A DNA stretch of 64,000 nucleotides from Pseudomonas benzenivorans. Lineage in GTDB: Bacteria; Pseudomonadota; Gammaproteobacteria; Pseudomonadales; Pseudomonadaceae. Shown piece by piece: positions 40,929 through 50,032 of this stretch; the first letter of the stretch is position 1, and each line of letters starts with the position of its first letter. The stretch is taken from NCBI RefSeq assembly GCF_024397895.1, contig NZ_CP073346.1:3224001-3288000 (forward strand), written 5' to 3'. A program made the position numbers and the translations under genes. The notes under the pieces were generated by a model. That model had not been told where the DNA came from. It searched no databases and saw nothing but the letters and a program-made list of their open reading frames with translations.

Positions 40929-41334
40929 CGAGCAGCGCCGGCGCCTGGCGCTGCGGTGGTGGGGGCTGCTGCTGCTGGCCCTGGCGCCGCTGTTTGTCCT
41001 CAATCTGCTGTTCGGTGCCGGTCGCCAGCCGGGCGTCCTGGCCATGCCGCTGTTCATCGCCGGGCTGCTGGCGATGTTCGCCAGCCTGCCGTTGTTCGGC
41101 GCCTACAAGCGCGCCCTGGTGGCGACCGAGAAGGCCCTGGATACGCCGCAGGAAACCGCCGCCTGGCAGGCGTTGGGCGTGTGCCGCGGGCGGGCCCTGC
41201 TGGTGGCCGCACTGCCTGCCTGGATCGCCGCCATCGCCGTGTTCACCGGCCTGGAAGGCATACCGCTGCTGCTGCTGGCGCTGTCCAGCGTGGTCCTGCT
41301 CTACCTCTACCGCATTCCCCGCCAGCTCGGCTGA
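40918..41334 (+). CDS. small four-helix membrane protein
   Basis: A 138-residue protein with four hydrophobic stretches near 14-32, 38-58, 95-113 and 116-132, and no recognised domain. It starts at a GTG inside the end of ribA and overlaps the next gene by ATGA, so all three are co-translated. I recall an equivalent conserved hypothetical in P. aeruginosa between ribA and the cobalamin-binding gene. Confidence 0.65.
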   Translation: MTRSEQRRRLALRWWGLLLLALAPLFVLNLLFGAGRQPGVLAMPLFIAGLLAMFASLPLFGAYKRALVATEKALDTPQETAAWQALGVCRGRALLVAALPAWIAAIAVFTGLEGIPLLLLALSSVVLLYLYRIPRQLG

Positions 41335-42131
41335 TGACTCGCCTGGGCCTTTGCCTGCTCGCGCTGCTGGCCTGGCCGGCTCTGGCGGTCGAGCGGGTGG
41401 TCAGCCTGGCGCCCTCGCTCAGTGAAATCGTCCTGGAGCTCAATGCCGCCGATCTGCTGGTCGGCGTGCTGGACGGCGGCGAGCGGCCGGCCGCGCTCAG
41501 CCATGTGCCGTCGGTGGGGCGCTATGGCCAGCTGGAGATGGAACGCCTGCTCAAGCTGCAGCCCGATCTGGTGCTGCTCTGGCCCGACAGCATCGGCCCG
41601 GCCCAGCGCCAGCAGCTGCAGGCGTTCGGCATTCCCCTGCTGGTCGTCGAGCCCCGTGATCTTGCCCGCCTGGCCGAGCAGTTCGCCGAGATCGGTGCGC
41701 GCATCGGCCGGGGCGAGCAGGGACAGCTGTTGCGCCGGCGCTTCAGCGAGCGCCTCGCCGAGCTGGGCCAGCGCTATGGGCGGGAGCAGCCCGTGCGGGT
41801 GTTCTACCAGGTCTGGGACAGGCCGCTGTACACCATCGGCGGCCAGCAGATCATCAGCGATGCCCTGCGGTTGTGCGGCGCCGAGAACGTGTTCGCCGAC
41901 CTGAGCCTGCCGGCGCCGCAGGTCAGCGTCGAGGCGGTGTTGCAGCGCGATCCCGAGGTCATCCTCGCCGGCAGCGGCGCCCAGCTGGACAGCTGGCGCC
42001 GCTGGCCGCAACTGGCTGCGGTACGGCGCCAGCAACTCTGGCCGGTGCCGGACAAGGGCCTGGAGCGGCCCAGCTTCCAGATGCTGGCCGCAACCGAGAA
42101 GCTGTGCGCCCAACTGGCCGAGGCCAAGTAG
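41334..42131 (+). CDS. btuF: cobalamin-binding periplasmic protein, BtuF-like
   Basis: A 265-residue helical-backbone binding protein. The signal peptide ([18 protein letters not shown]) is followed by VERVVSLAPSLSEIVLELNA, the family opening. SVGRYGQLEMERLLKLQPDLVLLW and FYQVWDRPLYTIGG follow. No btuC or btuD gene is adjacent. The convergent neighbour is btuB. Confidence 0.8.
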   Translation: MTRLGLCLLALLAWPALAVERVVSLAPSLSEIVLELNAADLLVGVLDGGERPAALSHVPSVGRYGQLEMERLLKLQPDLVLLWPDSIGPAQRQQLQAFGIPLLVVEPRDLARLAEQFAEIGARIGRGEQGQLLRRRFSERLAELGQRYGREQPVRVFYQVWDRPLYTIGGQQIISDALRLCGAENVFADLSLPAPQVSVEAVLQRDPEVILAGSGAQLDSWRRWPQLAAVRRQQLWPVPDKGLERPSFQMLAATEKLCAQLAEAK

Positions 42132-42145
42132 AGCGCTGAATGCAC

Positions 42146-42173
42146 AAGGCCCCGCGATTGCGGGGCCTTGTTG
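42146..42173. terminator. terminator between btuF and btuB
   Basis: AAGGCCCCGC and GCGGGGCCTT flank GATT. It is symmetric and can serve both convergent genes. Confidence 0.8.
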
Positions 42174-42184
42174 CAAGTGGCTGC

Positions 42185-44128
42185 TTAGAAGCGGTAGCCG
42201 ACGCTCAGTTGCACATCCTCTTCCGGTGCCGGATACAGCCCCTTGTTTCCCGGCGTCCAGGCTGAGTAGGTGGCGAAACTATCGTAGCGTTTGCCGGTGA
42301 GGTTGTTGACCCGCAGCTTGGCGTTGAACTGCTGATACTCGTACTTAAACGCCGCGTTGAACAGGGTATAGCCCCCTTCCCGCGGCAGGACATGGGCGTC
42401 GTCGCTGGAGAGGTAGCGGGCTCCGGTGTAGATCGCTTCCAGATAGGCGTTCAGCCCTGGCAGGATCACGTAGTTCAGATGCGCGCCGGCGCTATGGCGG
42501 GATACCCAGGGTACTTCGTTGCCCTTGTTCTGGCCGGCGCGGAACTCCGAGTCGGTGAAGCTGTACTGGGCACCGACACTGAGCTTGTCGGTCAGCGAAC
42601 CCTCACCCTCGAGCAGCAGACCCTCGCGACGGGTCTTGTCCAGGTTGATATTGGCACCGGCGCCAGGGCCGAATACGGCGTGTTCGGCGAGTGGGTCGTA
42701 CAGCAGCTCGTCTTGCAGATCCAGGCGGTAGAGAGTGGCCTGGTAACGCTGGCGGCCATCGCGCCACTCGATTCCGCTTTCCCAGGACTCGCCGGTCTGT
42801 GGCTTGAGGAAGGTCACGCCGGGCCCGACGGAGGCGTTCTCATTGACGTTGGCCCAGCGCAGTACATCCTCGCGCTTGATGAACAGGCTGGTCTGCTGGT
42901 TCGGCTGCCACTGCAGGGCAACGCTGGTGCTGCCTTCCCGGTCTGTATGACTGAGGTCGTTGCGCTTGTTGCGGTCCTCGGCCTCGCTGGCGCGGTAGCC
43001 CAGGATCAGGTTGACATCGCTGGCCAGTGGCTGGCTCAGCTGGGTGTACCAGTCGCGCTGAGTCTGGCGCGCCATGCTGCTGAAGCTCGGAAAGCTGGCG
43101 TAGGCGGCCTGGTAATCGCTGGTGATGTGGTCGTGGCCGATCAGCCACTCGCTGCGGCCCAGGCCGCTATCGAAGTGGGCCGTCAGGCGCGGGCTGAAGC
43201 TCTCCACGCGGGTGCCGTCGTTGAACGGGCTGCCGGAAATCAGGCCTACTCCGTCGGCGTCGCGGAAGCTGTAATCGAAGTTGCCGGTCCAGTTGGCGCC
43301 GATGGCCTGTTCCAAAGCGAAGCGGTGGACCTGGGTTTTGCTGTCGTTCCACTCGTTGGAGGCGCTCGCCTTGCGGTCGGCGCGGCGTTGGGCAATGGTC
43401 AGGGCGCCTGGGTAGAGCAGTTCATCGTCGGTGCTCTGATACTCGTAGAGCGCCCAGCCATCGGCGTGATCGTAGCGCAGCCGGCCGAAGCCGTTGCTGT
43501 AGCTGGCGTTGTTGTGGTCGCGATAATTGTCGGTGTGGCGCGTTTCGCCGCTGGCATAGACGGAGAAACCGGCGCCTAGCTGCTGGAACAGATGCCCGCG
43601 ATAGGCCTCCAGGTCGTGGCTGCCCTGGGTCGTCTCCACATAGGCTTCGTTGTCGAGCGGGGTGCGAGTGATGATGTTGATCACCCCGCCCACCGCCTGG
43701 TCGCCGTAGAGCACGGTGCCGGCGCCGCGGATGATCTCGATGCGCTCGATGTTGGCCAGGGGCACGCTGTTGAGATCGGGACCGCTCAGGCTCGGATTGT
43801 TCAGGCGGCGGCCATCCACCAGCACCAGGGTGTTGTTCACCGCATTCTCGCCGAAACCGCGCAGGCTGATCGACGCGCGGTTGCCATCGCCCAGGGTGTC
43901 GCGAACCTGCAGCCCCGCCTGCCCGCGCAGCACATCGATCAGACTGCTGGCGGCGGTCTTCTCGATTTGTTTGCGGTCGATTACCCGGACGCTGGCCGGC
44001 GCAGGCTTCTGCAACGGGGTGCCGCGGGTCACGACCAGTGGCTGGGCCTGATAGGGTTCGGCGGGCTCGGCAGCCAGCGCCAGGCTCGGGGTCAGCGCGA
44101 TGGCCAGGGCCAGGGGGGACAGCTTCAT
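42185..44128 (-). CDS. btuB: TonB-dependent cobalamin receptor BtuB
   Basis: A 647-residue outer-membrane receptor. It has a signal peptide (MKLSPLALAIALTPSLALA) and a TonB box-like QPLVVTRG. The plug domain (SLIDVLRGQAGLQVRD, GGVINIITRTPLD) precedes a 22-strand barrel that ends SVGYRF. The upstream cobalamin riboswitch supports B12 as the ligand. It could use the TonB encoded at 24405 or one elsewhere. Confidence 0.92.
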   Translation of the reverse strand: MKLSPLALAIALTPSLALAAEPAEPYQAQPLVVTRGTPLQKPAPASVRVIDRKQIEKTAASSLIDVLRGQAGLQVRDTLGDGNRASISLRGFGENAVNNTLVLVDGRRLNNPSLSGPDLNSVPLANIERIEIIRGAGTVLYGDQAVGGVINIITRTPLDNEAYVETTQGSHDLEAYRGHLFQQLGAGFSVYASGETRHTDNYRDHNNASYSNGFGRLRYDHADGWALYEYQSTDDELLYPGALTIAQRRADRKASASNEWNDSKTQVHRFALEQAIGANWTGNFDYSFRDADGVGLISGSPFNDGTRVESFSPRLTAHFDSGLGRSEWLIGHDHITSDYQAAYASFPSFSSMARQTQRDWYTQLSQPLASDVNLILGYRASEAEDRNKRNDLSHTDREGSTSVALQWQPNQQTSLFIKREDVLRWANVNENASVGPGVTFLKPQTGESWESGIEWRDGRQRYQATLYRLDLQDELLYDPLAEHAVFGPGAGANINLDKTRREGLLLEGEGSLTDKLSVGAQYSFTDSEFRAGQNKGNEVPWVSRHSAGAHLNYVILPGLNAYLEAIYTGARYLSSDDAHVLPREGGYTLFNAAFKYEYQQFNAKLRVNNLTGKRYDSFATYSAWTPGNKGLYPAPEEDVQLSVGYRF

Positions 44129-44239
44129 GAATAAATCCTCAAAAGGGAGAAGTCTTTTGAGGAGGGCAGGGACAAGCACGGGCAAGCGGACGGGTGCCAG
44201 CGCTTGACGGTGATGCCCTCCGCAACACCAGTCAGATTG

Positions 44240-44430
44240 CGCCGAGGCAGGTCTCCGGGCTGTCGACTGCGATCTTCCCACCTTCCCAGGCGAACCCAGT
44301 GGTGTGTCGGGAGGACCGGCGCCAGAGCGAGCGGCTCAGGTGCTGTCGATTACCGTTGCGGGGGCAGCGCAGGCTTGGCGGCTGTCGGCTGACAGCGGCG
44401 CACCTGCTTCCCTTTTCACGCGGCTGGTGT
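44240..44430 (-). ncRNA. cobalamin riboswitch
   Basis: Read on the minus strand it shows GGGAAGCAGGTGCGCC, then the hallmark GCTGCCCCCGCAACGGTAAT, then GCGCCGGTCCTCCCG, CACCACTGG and the closing AGCCCGGAGACCTGCC. The final block ends about 110 bases before the btuB ATG. It should repress btuB when adenosylcobalamin is abundant. Confidence 0.95.
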
Positions 44431-44530
44431 GGCCGCGACCTCGGACAACTTAAAACGCCGCGCACCATAAGGGGCTGCGGCGGGTAAAGCAATGGTGCGA
44501 CACGGGCAGTCGTCGCCCGGGGCGCGTCGA

Positions 44531-46429
44531 TCAGGCTTGGAGTGCGGCCAGGCGTTGACGGATGGCGGCCTCGATGCCGGCTTCGTCGAGGCCGCATTCG
44601 GCGAGCATCTGCGCCGGCTTGGCGTGTTCGACGTAGTAGTCCGGCAGGCCCAGGTGCAGCACCGACTTGAGCAGGCCCGCGCCGGCCAGGAATTCGCTGA
44701 CCGCGCTGCCGGCGCCGCCCATGATGCTGTTTTCCTCGACGGTCACCAGCAGCTCGTGGTCCGCCGCCAGCTGGCGCACCAGGGCCTCATCCAGGGGTTT
44801 GACAAAGCGCATGTCGACCACCGTGGCGTCCAGGCTTTCGCCCACCTTCAGCGCCTCGGCCAGCTGCACGCCGAACACCAGCAGGGCGACGCCGCGGCCC
44901 TGGCGACGGACCACGCCCTTGCCGATCTGCAGCGGCTCCAGGCCCAGCTCGATGGCGGCGTTGGGGCCGCTGCCGCGCGGGTAGCGCACCGCCGCCGGGC
45001 CCAGGTACTGGTAGCCGGTGGTGAGCATGCGGCGCAGTTCGTTCTCGTCGCTGGGGGTCATCACCAGCATGCCGGGCACGCAGCGCAGGTAGGAGAGGTC
45101 GAAGCTGCCGGCGTGGGTCGGCCCGTCCTCGCCGACCAGGCCGGCGCGGTCGATGGCGAACAGCACGTCGAGGTGCTGCACGGCGACATCGTGGATCAGC
45201 TGGTCGTAGGCGCGCTGCAGGAAGGTGGAGTAGATCGCCACCACCGGCTTGGCGCCGTCGCAGGCCATGCCGGCGGCCAGGGTCACCGCATGCTGCTCGG
45301 CGATGGCCACGTCGAAGTAGCGCTGCGGGTAGCGTTCGCTGAAGGCCACCAAGTCCGAGCCTTCCTTCATCGCCGGGGTGATGCCGACCAGGCGATTGTC
45401 CTGGGCGGCCATGTCGCACAGCCACTGGCCGAAGACGCTGGAGTACTTGGGCCCGGCGGGCTTTTTCGGCGCGCTGGTCGGCGCGTCGATCGGCTCCAGC
45501 TTGGTGATCGCGTGGTAGCCGATCGGGTCGGCCTCGGCCGGGGCGAAGCCCTTGCCCTTCTTGGTGATCACATGGAGGAACTGCGGGCCGTCCAGGTCGC
45601 GCATGTTGCGCAGGGTGGCGAGCAGGGTCGGCAGGTCGTGGCCGTCGATCGGGCCGATGTAGTTCCAGCCCAGCTCCTCGAACAGGGTGCCGGGGACCAG
45701 CATGCCCTTGGCGTGCTCCTCGGTCTTGCGGGCGATCTCCCAGGCGCCGGGCAGGCGCGACAGCACCTTCTTGCTGCCTTCGCGCATGCTGGCGTAGGTG
45801 CGGCTGGAGAGCAGCTTGGCCAGGTAGTTGGACAGACCGCCGACATTCTTGGAGATCGACATGTCGTTGTCGTTGAGGATCACCAGCATGTTGGCGTTCA
45901 GGTCGGAGGCGTGGTTCAGCGCCTCGAAGGCCATGCCGGCGGTGAGCGCGCCATCGCCGATCACCGCCACGCTCTTGCGCTTGCTGTTGTCCAGGCGCGC
46001 GGCAATGGCCATCCCCAGGGCGGCGCTGATCGAGGTGCTGGAGTGGCCGACGCCGAAGGTGTCGTATTCGCTCTCGCTGCGCCGCGGGAAGGCGGCGATG
46101 CCGTCTTTCTGGCGCAGGCTGCTCATCTGCTCGCGACGCCCGGTGAGAATCTTGTGCGGGTAGGCCTGATGGCCGACGTCCCACACCAGGCGGTCGTCCG
46201 GGGTGTCGAAGACGTAGTGCAGGGCGATGGTCAGTTCGATCACCCCGAGGCCGGCGCCGAAGTGCCCGCCGGTCTGGCCGACCGTGAAGAGCAGGTACTG
46301 GCGCAGCTCGTCGGCCAGGGTTTCCAGCTCGGCCTCGCCCAGGCGGCGCAGTTCGTCCGGCGTGTTCGCGCGGTCGAGCAGGGGCGTCAGCGGGCGCTCG
46401 CGGGGAATCTCATCGAAGGTCGTCGGCAT
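44531..46429 (-). CDS. dxs: 1-deoxy-D-xylulose-5-phosphate synthase
   Basis: A 632-residue TPP enzyme, first step of the MEP isoprenoid pathway. Thiamine-binding motif [20 protein letters not shown] and the catalytic [12 protein letters not shown] are present. The start [13 protein letters not shown] fits the Pseudomonas family; an in-frame TTG seven codons upstream is rejected. It shares an apparent operon with ispA and xseB. Confidence 0.97.
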   Translation of the reverse strand: MPTTFDEIPRERPLTPLLDRANTPDELRRLGEAELETLADELRQYLLFTVGQTGGHFGAGLGVIELTIALHYVFDTPDDRLVWDVGHQAYPHKILTGRREQMSSLRQKDGIAAFPRRSESEYDTFGVGHSSTSISAALGMAIAARLDNSKRKSVAVIGDGALTAGMAFEALNHASDLNANMLVILNDNDMSISKNVGGLSNYLAKLLSSRTYASMREGSKKVLSRLPGAWEIARKTEEHAKGMLVPGTLFEELGWNYIGPIDGHDLPTLLATLRNMRDLDGPQFLHVITKKGKGFAPAEADPIGYHAITKLEPIDAPTSAPKKPAGPKYSSVFGQWLCDMAAQDNRLVGITPAMKEGSDLVAFSERYPQRYFDVAIAEQHAVTLAAGMACDGAKPVVAIYSTFLQRAYDQLIHDVAVQHLDVLFAIDRAGLVGEDGPTHAGSFDLSYLRCVPGMLVMTPSDENELRRMLTTGYQYLGPAAVRYPRGSGPNAAIELGLEPLQIGKGVVRRQGRGVALLVFGVQLAEALKVGESLDATVVDMRFVKPLDEALVRQLAADHELLVTVEENSIMGGAGSAVSEFLAGAGLLKSVLHLGLPDYYVEHAKPAQMLAECGLDEAGIEAAIRQRLAALQA

Positions 46430-46522
46430 CGGGCGAATCGTTATAGGCAAAAAGATGCGGCAGTTTACCCGAAAGCGATGCCAAGCTTTAAGCCATAACT
46501 CCGCGCAAGCGTGGCGGGTGGC

Positions 46523-47410
46523 TCAGTGGCGGCGCTCGACGATGTAGCGGGCCAGCTCGCGCAGCGGCTCGGCGCCGTTGTCGAAGGCGCGCAGGGCGTG
46601 CAGGGCCTGGTCGCGCAGCTCCAGGGCATAGGCCTTGGCCTGTTCCAGGCCGAGCAGCGCGGGGTAGGTCGGCTTGTGGTTAGCCTGGTCCTTGCCTTGG
46701 GTCTTGCCCAGGGTGGCGGTGTCGCTCTCCACGTCGAGGACATCGTCCTGCACCTGGAACGCCAGGCCAATGGCCTGGGCATAGGCATGCAGGGCCTTCA
46801 GCGCGACGTCGTCGGCGCGGCCGCTGGCCAGGGCGCCGAGGCGCACACTGGCTTCGATCAGCGCGCCGGTCTTGTACCGGTGCATGGTCTCCAGGGCCGA
46901 CTGGTCCAGCTGCTGGCCCACCGAACCGAGGTCGATGGCCTGGCCGCCGACCATCCCGGCCGGACCGGCGGCGCGGCTCAGGGCGGTGATCATCGCCAGG
47001 CGCAGCTCGGCAGCGTGTGGGTTGCGCTCGGCGTCGGCGAGCACCTCGAAGGCCAGGCTCTGCAGGCCGTCGCCGGCGAGTATGGCGGACGCCTCGTCGA
47101 AGGCCTTGTGGGTGGTGGGCTGGCCGCGGCGCAGGTCGTCGTCGTCCATGGCCGGCAGGTCGTCGTGGACCAGGGAGTAGGCGTGGATCAGCTCCACCGC
47201 GCAGGCCGCGCCATCGGCGTCTTGCGCCTCGCCACCGAGGGCCTCGCAGGCGGCGTAGACCAGCAGCGGGCGCACCCGTTTGCCGCCGTTGACCACGCTG
47301 TAATGCATGGCCTGGTAGAGCCGCTGCAGTTCAGCGCCGGGGGGCTGGAGCAGCTCGCTCAGCGCGGCATCGACGCGGCACTGGCACTGGGCCTGGTAGG
47401 CCGCGATCAT
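46523..47410 (-). CDS. ispA: farnesyl diphosphate synthase
   Basis: A 295-residue polyprenyl synthase with first Asp-rich motif [16 protein letters not shown] and second motif [10 protein letters not shown]. It makes FPP. The ATG overlaps the xseB stop (ATGA). Confidence 0.97.
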   Translation of the reverse strand: MIAAYQAQCQCRVDAALSELLQPPGAELQRLYQAMHYSVVNGGKRVRPLLVYAACEALGGEAQDADGAACAVELIHAYSLVHDDLPAMDDDDLRRGQPTTHKAFDEASAILAGDGLQSLAFEVLADAERNPHAAELRLAMITALSRAAGPAGMVGGQAIDLGSVGQQLDQSALETMHRYKTGALIEASVRLGALASGRADDVALKALHAYAQAIGLAFQVQDDVLDVESDTATLGKTQGKDQANHKPTYPALLGLEQAKAYALELRDQALHALRAFDNGAEPLRELARYIVERRH

Positions 47411-47649
47411 GCCGAGCGGTCCGCGTCGAAGGGGGCTTCCTCCAGTTCGCCGTCGCGCTCCAGAAGAATCTGTACCTTCTGCTCGGCCTGGGTCAGGGCG
47501 GTCTGGCAATCGCGGGTCAGGCGGATGCCCTGCTCGAAAGCAGTCAGCGAATCCTCCAGCGACAGCTCGCCGCTTTCCAGGCGCTCGACCAGGCTCTGCA
47601 GGTCGGTGAGGGACTGCTCGAAGTCGAGCGCGGCTTTTTTACGGGCCAT
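47407..47649 (-). CDS. xseB: exodeoxyribonuclease VII small subunit
   Basis: An 80-residue XseB with the family run [20 protein letters not shown] and [15 protein letters not shown]. It starts the xseB-ispA-dxs operon. Confidence 0.96.
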   Translation of the reverse strand: MARKKAALDFEQSLTDLQSLVERLESGELSLEDSLTAFEQGIRLTRDCQTALTQAEQKVQILLERDGELEEAPFDADRSA

Positions 47650-47751
47650 GGCGGACGGTCTCTGGAGGGGGCTCTGGCAGGGGGTGTGACCGGCGCGACA
47701 CTAGCAGAGGCGCGGCGCCCGGGCAAATCCACGGCCTTGGCCGGAGCACTG

Positions 47752-48531
47752 TCAGGCCGCGAAATAGGTGGCCCAGAAGTAATAGGTGGTCATGCCGCCG
47801 CCCACTCCGATCACCAGGCTGCGCAGCAGGGCCGGCGGCAGGCGCTGGCCCAGGGCGCCGCCGGCATAGCCGCCGAGGGTGGCGCCGGTCAGCAGGATGG
47901 CCAGCTCGTACCAGCTGACCCGACCGGCGACCACGAAGGTCACGGTGGCGATGCTGTAGATCACCGCCGAGATAAGGTTCTTCAGGGCGTTGGCGCGGGC
48001 CACCGGGTGGCCCTCGATGGAGAACGCCGCCAGCTGCAGGATGCCCATGCCGGCGCCGAAGTAGCCGCCGTAGATCGATACGCCGACATGGGCGCCGAGC
48101 GACAGCGGGCTGTGCGGTGGCTGTGCGCTCGGCGCCGCCTGCGCCCGGCGCGCGGCCAGCAGGCGGCTGAGCCAGGGGCTGGCGGCGAACAGGGCTGTGG
48201 CAGCCAGCAGCAGCCAGGGGATCAGGTGGCGAAAGATCTCGTCGCCGCCGGCCAGCAGCAACAGGCCGCCGCCCAGGCCGCCGCACAACCCGGCCAGCAG
48301 CAATGGCAGCAGGTAGCGACCCAGCGGCCGCAGGCTGCTGCGCGCCGCCCAGGCCGCGGCCAGGCTGGCCGGCCACAGGGCCACGGCGTTGGTGGCATTG
48401 GCGGTGACCGGCGGCAGGCCGGCGGCCAGCAGCGCAGGGAAGGAGAAGAAGGTGCCGCCGCCGGCCAGGGCGTTCATGCCGCCGGCGGCGAAACCGGCGA
48501 GGACCAGCAACAGGATATCGTTCAGGCTCAT
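47752..48531 (-). CDS. TauE/SafE (TSUP) family membrane protein
   Basis: A 259-residue membrane protein with about eight segments and the two TSUP repeats (FAAGGMNALAGGGTFFSFPAL and YGGYFGAGMGILQLAAF). Family members export sulfite, taurine-related anions or organosulfonates. Specificity is not deducible here. It marks the edge between housekeeping and metal genes. Confidence 0.82.
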   Translation of the reverse strand: MSLNDILLLVLAGFAAGGMNALAGGGTFFSFPALLAAGLPPVTANATNAVALWPASLAAAWAARSSLRPLGRYLLPLLLAGLCGGLGGGLLLLAGGDEIFRHLIPWLLLAATALFAASPWLSRLLAARRAQAAPSAQPPHSPLSLGAHVGVSIYGGYFGAGMGILQLAAFSIEGHPVARANALKNLISAVIYSIATVTFVVAGRVSWYELAILLTGATLGGYAGGALGQRLPPALLRSLVIGVGGGMTTYYFWATYFAA

Positions 48532-48625
48532 GGTGCGATCCGCACAAAAGGAGCCGAGCTTACCCAGCTCGGGAGCGGCGGCCAAGCCGACCAAGGTGGT
48601 GTGGCGCGCTGCGACTGCTGTCGAC

Positions 48626-48847
48626 CTAGTCGCCGCTCGCGCAGCAGCGACCGTCTTGCTGAACCGGCGGGCAGCACACCGAGCCGAAGGAGCAGAAGAC
48701 GCAACAGTCTCCCGGTTTGGGCCGCAGCAGCACCTTGCACTGGCAGCATTCGTAGTAGTACTGGCAGGCATCGGTGGGCATGCGCTCGCGCTTGGCGAAG
48801 CCGCAGCGCGGGCAGGTCAACACGGATTCGAGAACGACGGGCTTCAT
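48626..48847 (-). CDS. GDCCVxC-domain metal-binding protein
   Basis: A 73-residue protein very rich in Cys (12 residues). An N-terminal zinc-ribbon-like CPRCG...CCQC is followed by the motif GDCCVFCSFGSVCCPP. Proteins with this motif accompany mercury and arsenic genes and may bind thiophilic metals. It is last in the merT-merP run. The ATG giving MKPVVLESVL is chosen. Confidence 0.75.
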   Translation of the reverse strand: MKPVVLESVLTCPRCGFAKRERMPTDACQYYYECCQCKVLLRPKPGDCCVFCSFGSVCCPPVQQDGRCCASGD

Positions 48848-48854
48848 CACGGTG

Positions 48855-49130
48855 CTACTCCCGTACCCTGGACGGATAGCCGGCATTGCCGGTCGCCTCG
48901 ATCAGCGCCGCCGGCCGAGTCCGGTCGGGGTCGTATTGGAGGCTGGCGGTCTTGCGCTCGAAATCGACCTGCACCTTCTCGACCCCCGGCACTTGTTCCA
49001 GGGCCCGCTTGACCGTCAGCGGACAGAGCCCGCAGGTCATGTTCTGCACCTCGAGAGTCAGTGGTTGCGGTGGGGCGGCGAGCGCCAGCAGGGGCAAGGC
49101 GGCCAGGGCCGTCAGCAGCAGTTTGCGCAT
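48855..49130 (-). CDS. merP: MerP-like periplasmic metal-binding protein
   Basis: A 91-residue protein with a signal peptide (MRKLLLTALAALPLLALA) and an HMA domain with LEVQNMTCGLCPLTVKRAL, the MTCxxC ligand pair. MerP captures Hg(II) and passes it to MerT. Context with merT and merR supports mercury. Confidence 0.82.
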   Translation of the reverse strand: MRKLLLTALAALPLLALAAPPQPLTLEVQNMTCGLCPLTVKRALEQVPGVEKVQVDFERKTASLQYDPDRTRPAALIEATGNAGYPSRVRE

Positions 49131-49143
49131 GGGACACCTCCTT

Positions 49144-49491
49144 TCAGTAGAGCAGTGGGGCAAGCCAGGGCACGGCGAGCAACGTCAGCAGCAGCGGCGT
49201 GACGATCCAGAACAGCAGGCGCTGGCGCCTCAGCGCGCGTGGGTCGGCGCAGGGCACTCCGGGCGCGCAGAGCTGCGGCACGAAGTACAGTCGGCGAAAC
49301 GCCAGGCCGAGGAACAGCAGGGTCAAGCCAATGAAGATCGGCCGGTAGGGCTCCAGCGCCGTCAAGCTGGTCATCCACGAGCCGCCTATGCCGAGCGCCA
49401 GCAACGCCAGTGGTGCGACGCAACACAGCGACGCGCCTATGGCCGCCAGTCCGCCCGCCAGCAGCGAGCCTCTTCCGCTAAGCATGCCCAT
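49144..49491 (-). CDS. merT: MerT-type mercuric transport protein
   Basis: A 115-residue inner-membrane protein with three hydrophobic segments. The first carries the vicinal pair in GASLCCVAPLALLALG, and the cytoplasmic loop holds LCAPGVPCADP, both as in MerT. It is the first gene behind a MerR-type promoter. Confidence 0.85.
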   Translation of the reverse strand: MGMLSGRGSLLAGGLAAIGASLCCVAPLALLALGIGGSWMTSLTALEPYRPIFIGLTLLFLGLAFRRLYFVPQLCAPGVPCADPRALRRQRLLFWIVTPLLLTLLAVPWLAPLLY

Positions 49492-49524
49492 GTCGACTCC
49501 TTGAACCCGTGTACGATGAGGTCA

Positions 49525-49555
49525 GTCTAAATTCCGTACCTGGGTACAGAGTCAA
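49525..49555 (-). promoter_or_regulatory. MerR-type divergent promoter/operator
   Basis: On the minus strand TTGACT (-35) and TTAGAC (-10) are separated by 19 bases. The spacer holds the dyad GTACCCAGGTAC (49536-49547). A 19-base spacer with a GTAC-type dyad is the classic mer operator layout. It serves merT and lies just before merR on the other strand. Confidence 0.85.
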
Positions 49556-49564
49556 GGGGTGTCG

Positions 49565-49966
49565 ATGGACGTTGAACTGAGTATCGGCAAATTGGCCAAG
49601 GCCGCCGAGGTGAGCGTCGAGACGATCCGCTACTACCAGCGCCGTGGCCTGCTGGCTGAACCGCCCAAGCCGCCGGGCGGCCAGCGCCGCTACCCGGCGG
49701 CGATGGTCGCGCGTCTGTGCTTTATCAAGCGGGCGCAAGCGCTGGGCTTCAGCCTCGCGGAGGTGGCCGATCTGCTCAGCCTGGACGCGGCCAGCGCCTG
49801 CGCCGAGACACGCGCGCTGGCGGCGCGCAAGTTGGCGCTGATCGAGCGGAAGATGGCCGAGCTGGCGACGATGCGGCAGGTGCTGGGCGAACTGGTCGGC
49901 CGGTGCGATGCGGGAGGCGGCGAGGCGAGCTGTCCGATCATCGAGGTGCTGGCCAGGGAGGGTTGA
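49565..49966 (+). CDS. merR: mercury-responsive regulator MerR
   Basis: A 133-residue MerR-family regulator. The N-terminal winged helix is LSIGKLAKAAEVSVETIRYYQRRG, with QRRYP. Three cysteines occupy Hg-ligand positions: one in ASACAETRALA and two in GRCDAGGGEASCPII. This pattern is that of Hg(II)-sensing MerR rather than CueR or ZntR. ATG 49565 is chosen; a GTG six bases upstream is an alternative. Confidence 0.88.
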   Translation: MDVELSIGKLAKAAEVSVETIRYYQRRGLLAEPPKPPGGQRRYPAAMVARLCFIKRAQALGFSLAEVADLLSLDAASACAETRALAARKLALIERKMAELATMRQVLGELVGRCDAGGGEASCPIIEVLAREG

Positions 49967-50032
49967 GCGCAGTGGAAATGGATGACTATCGGCTCGACCT
50001 CTTCATCAGCCGTGGCGGGCGTTCGTGCGCCG

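Noticed and set aside
44492..46498. 668-codon open frame opposite dxs
   Set aside because: dxs on the minus strand is intact with all motifs; the opposite frame has no domain or credible start site.
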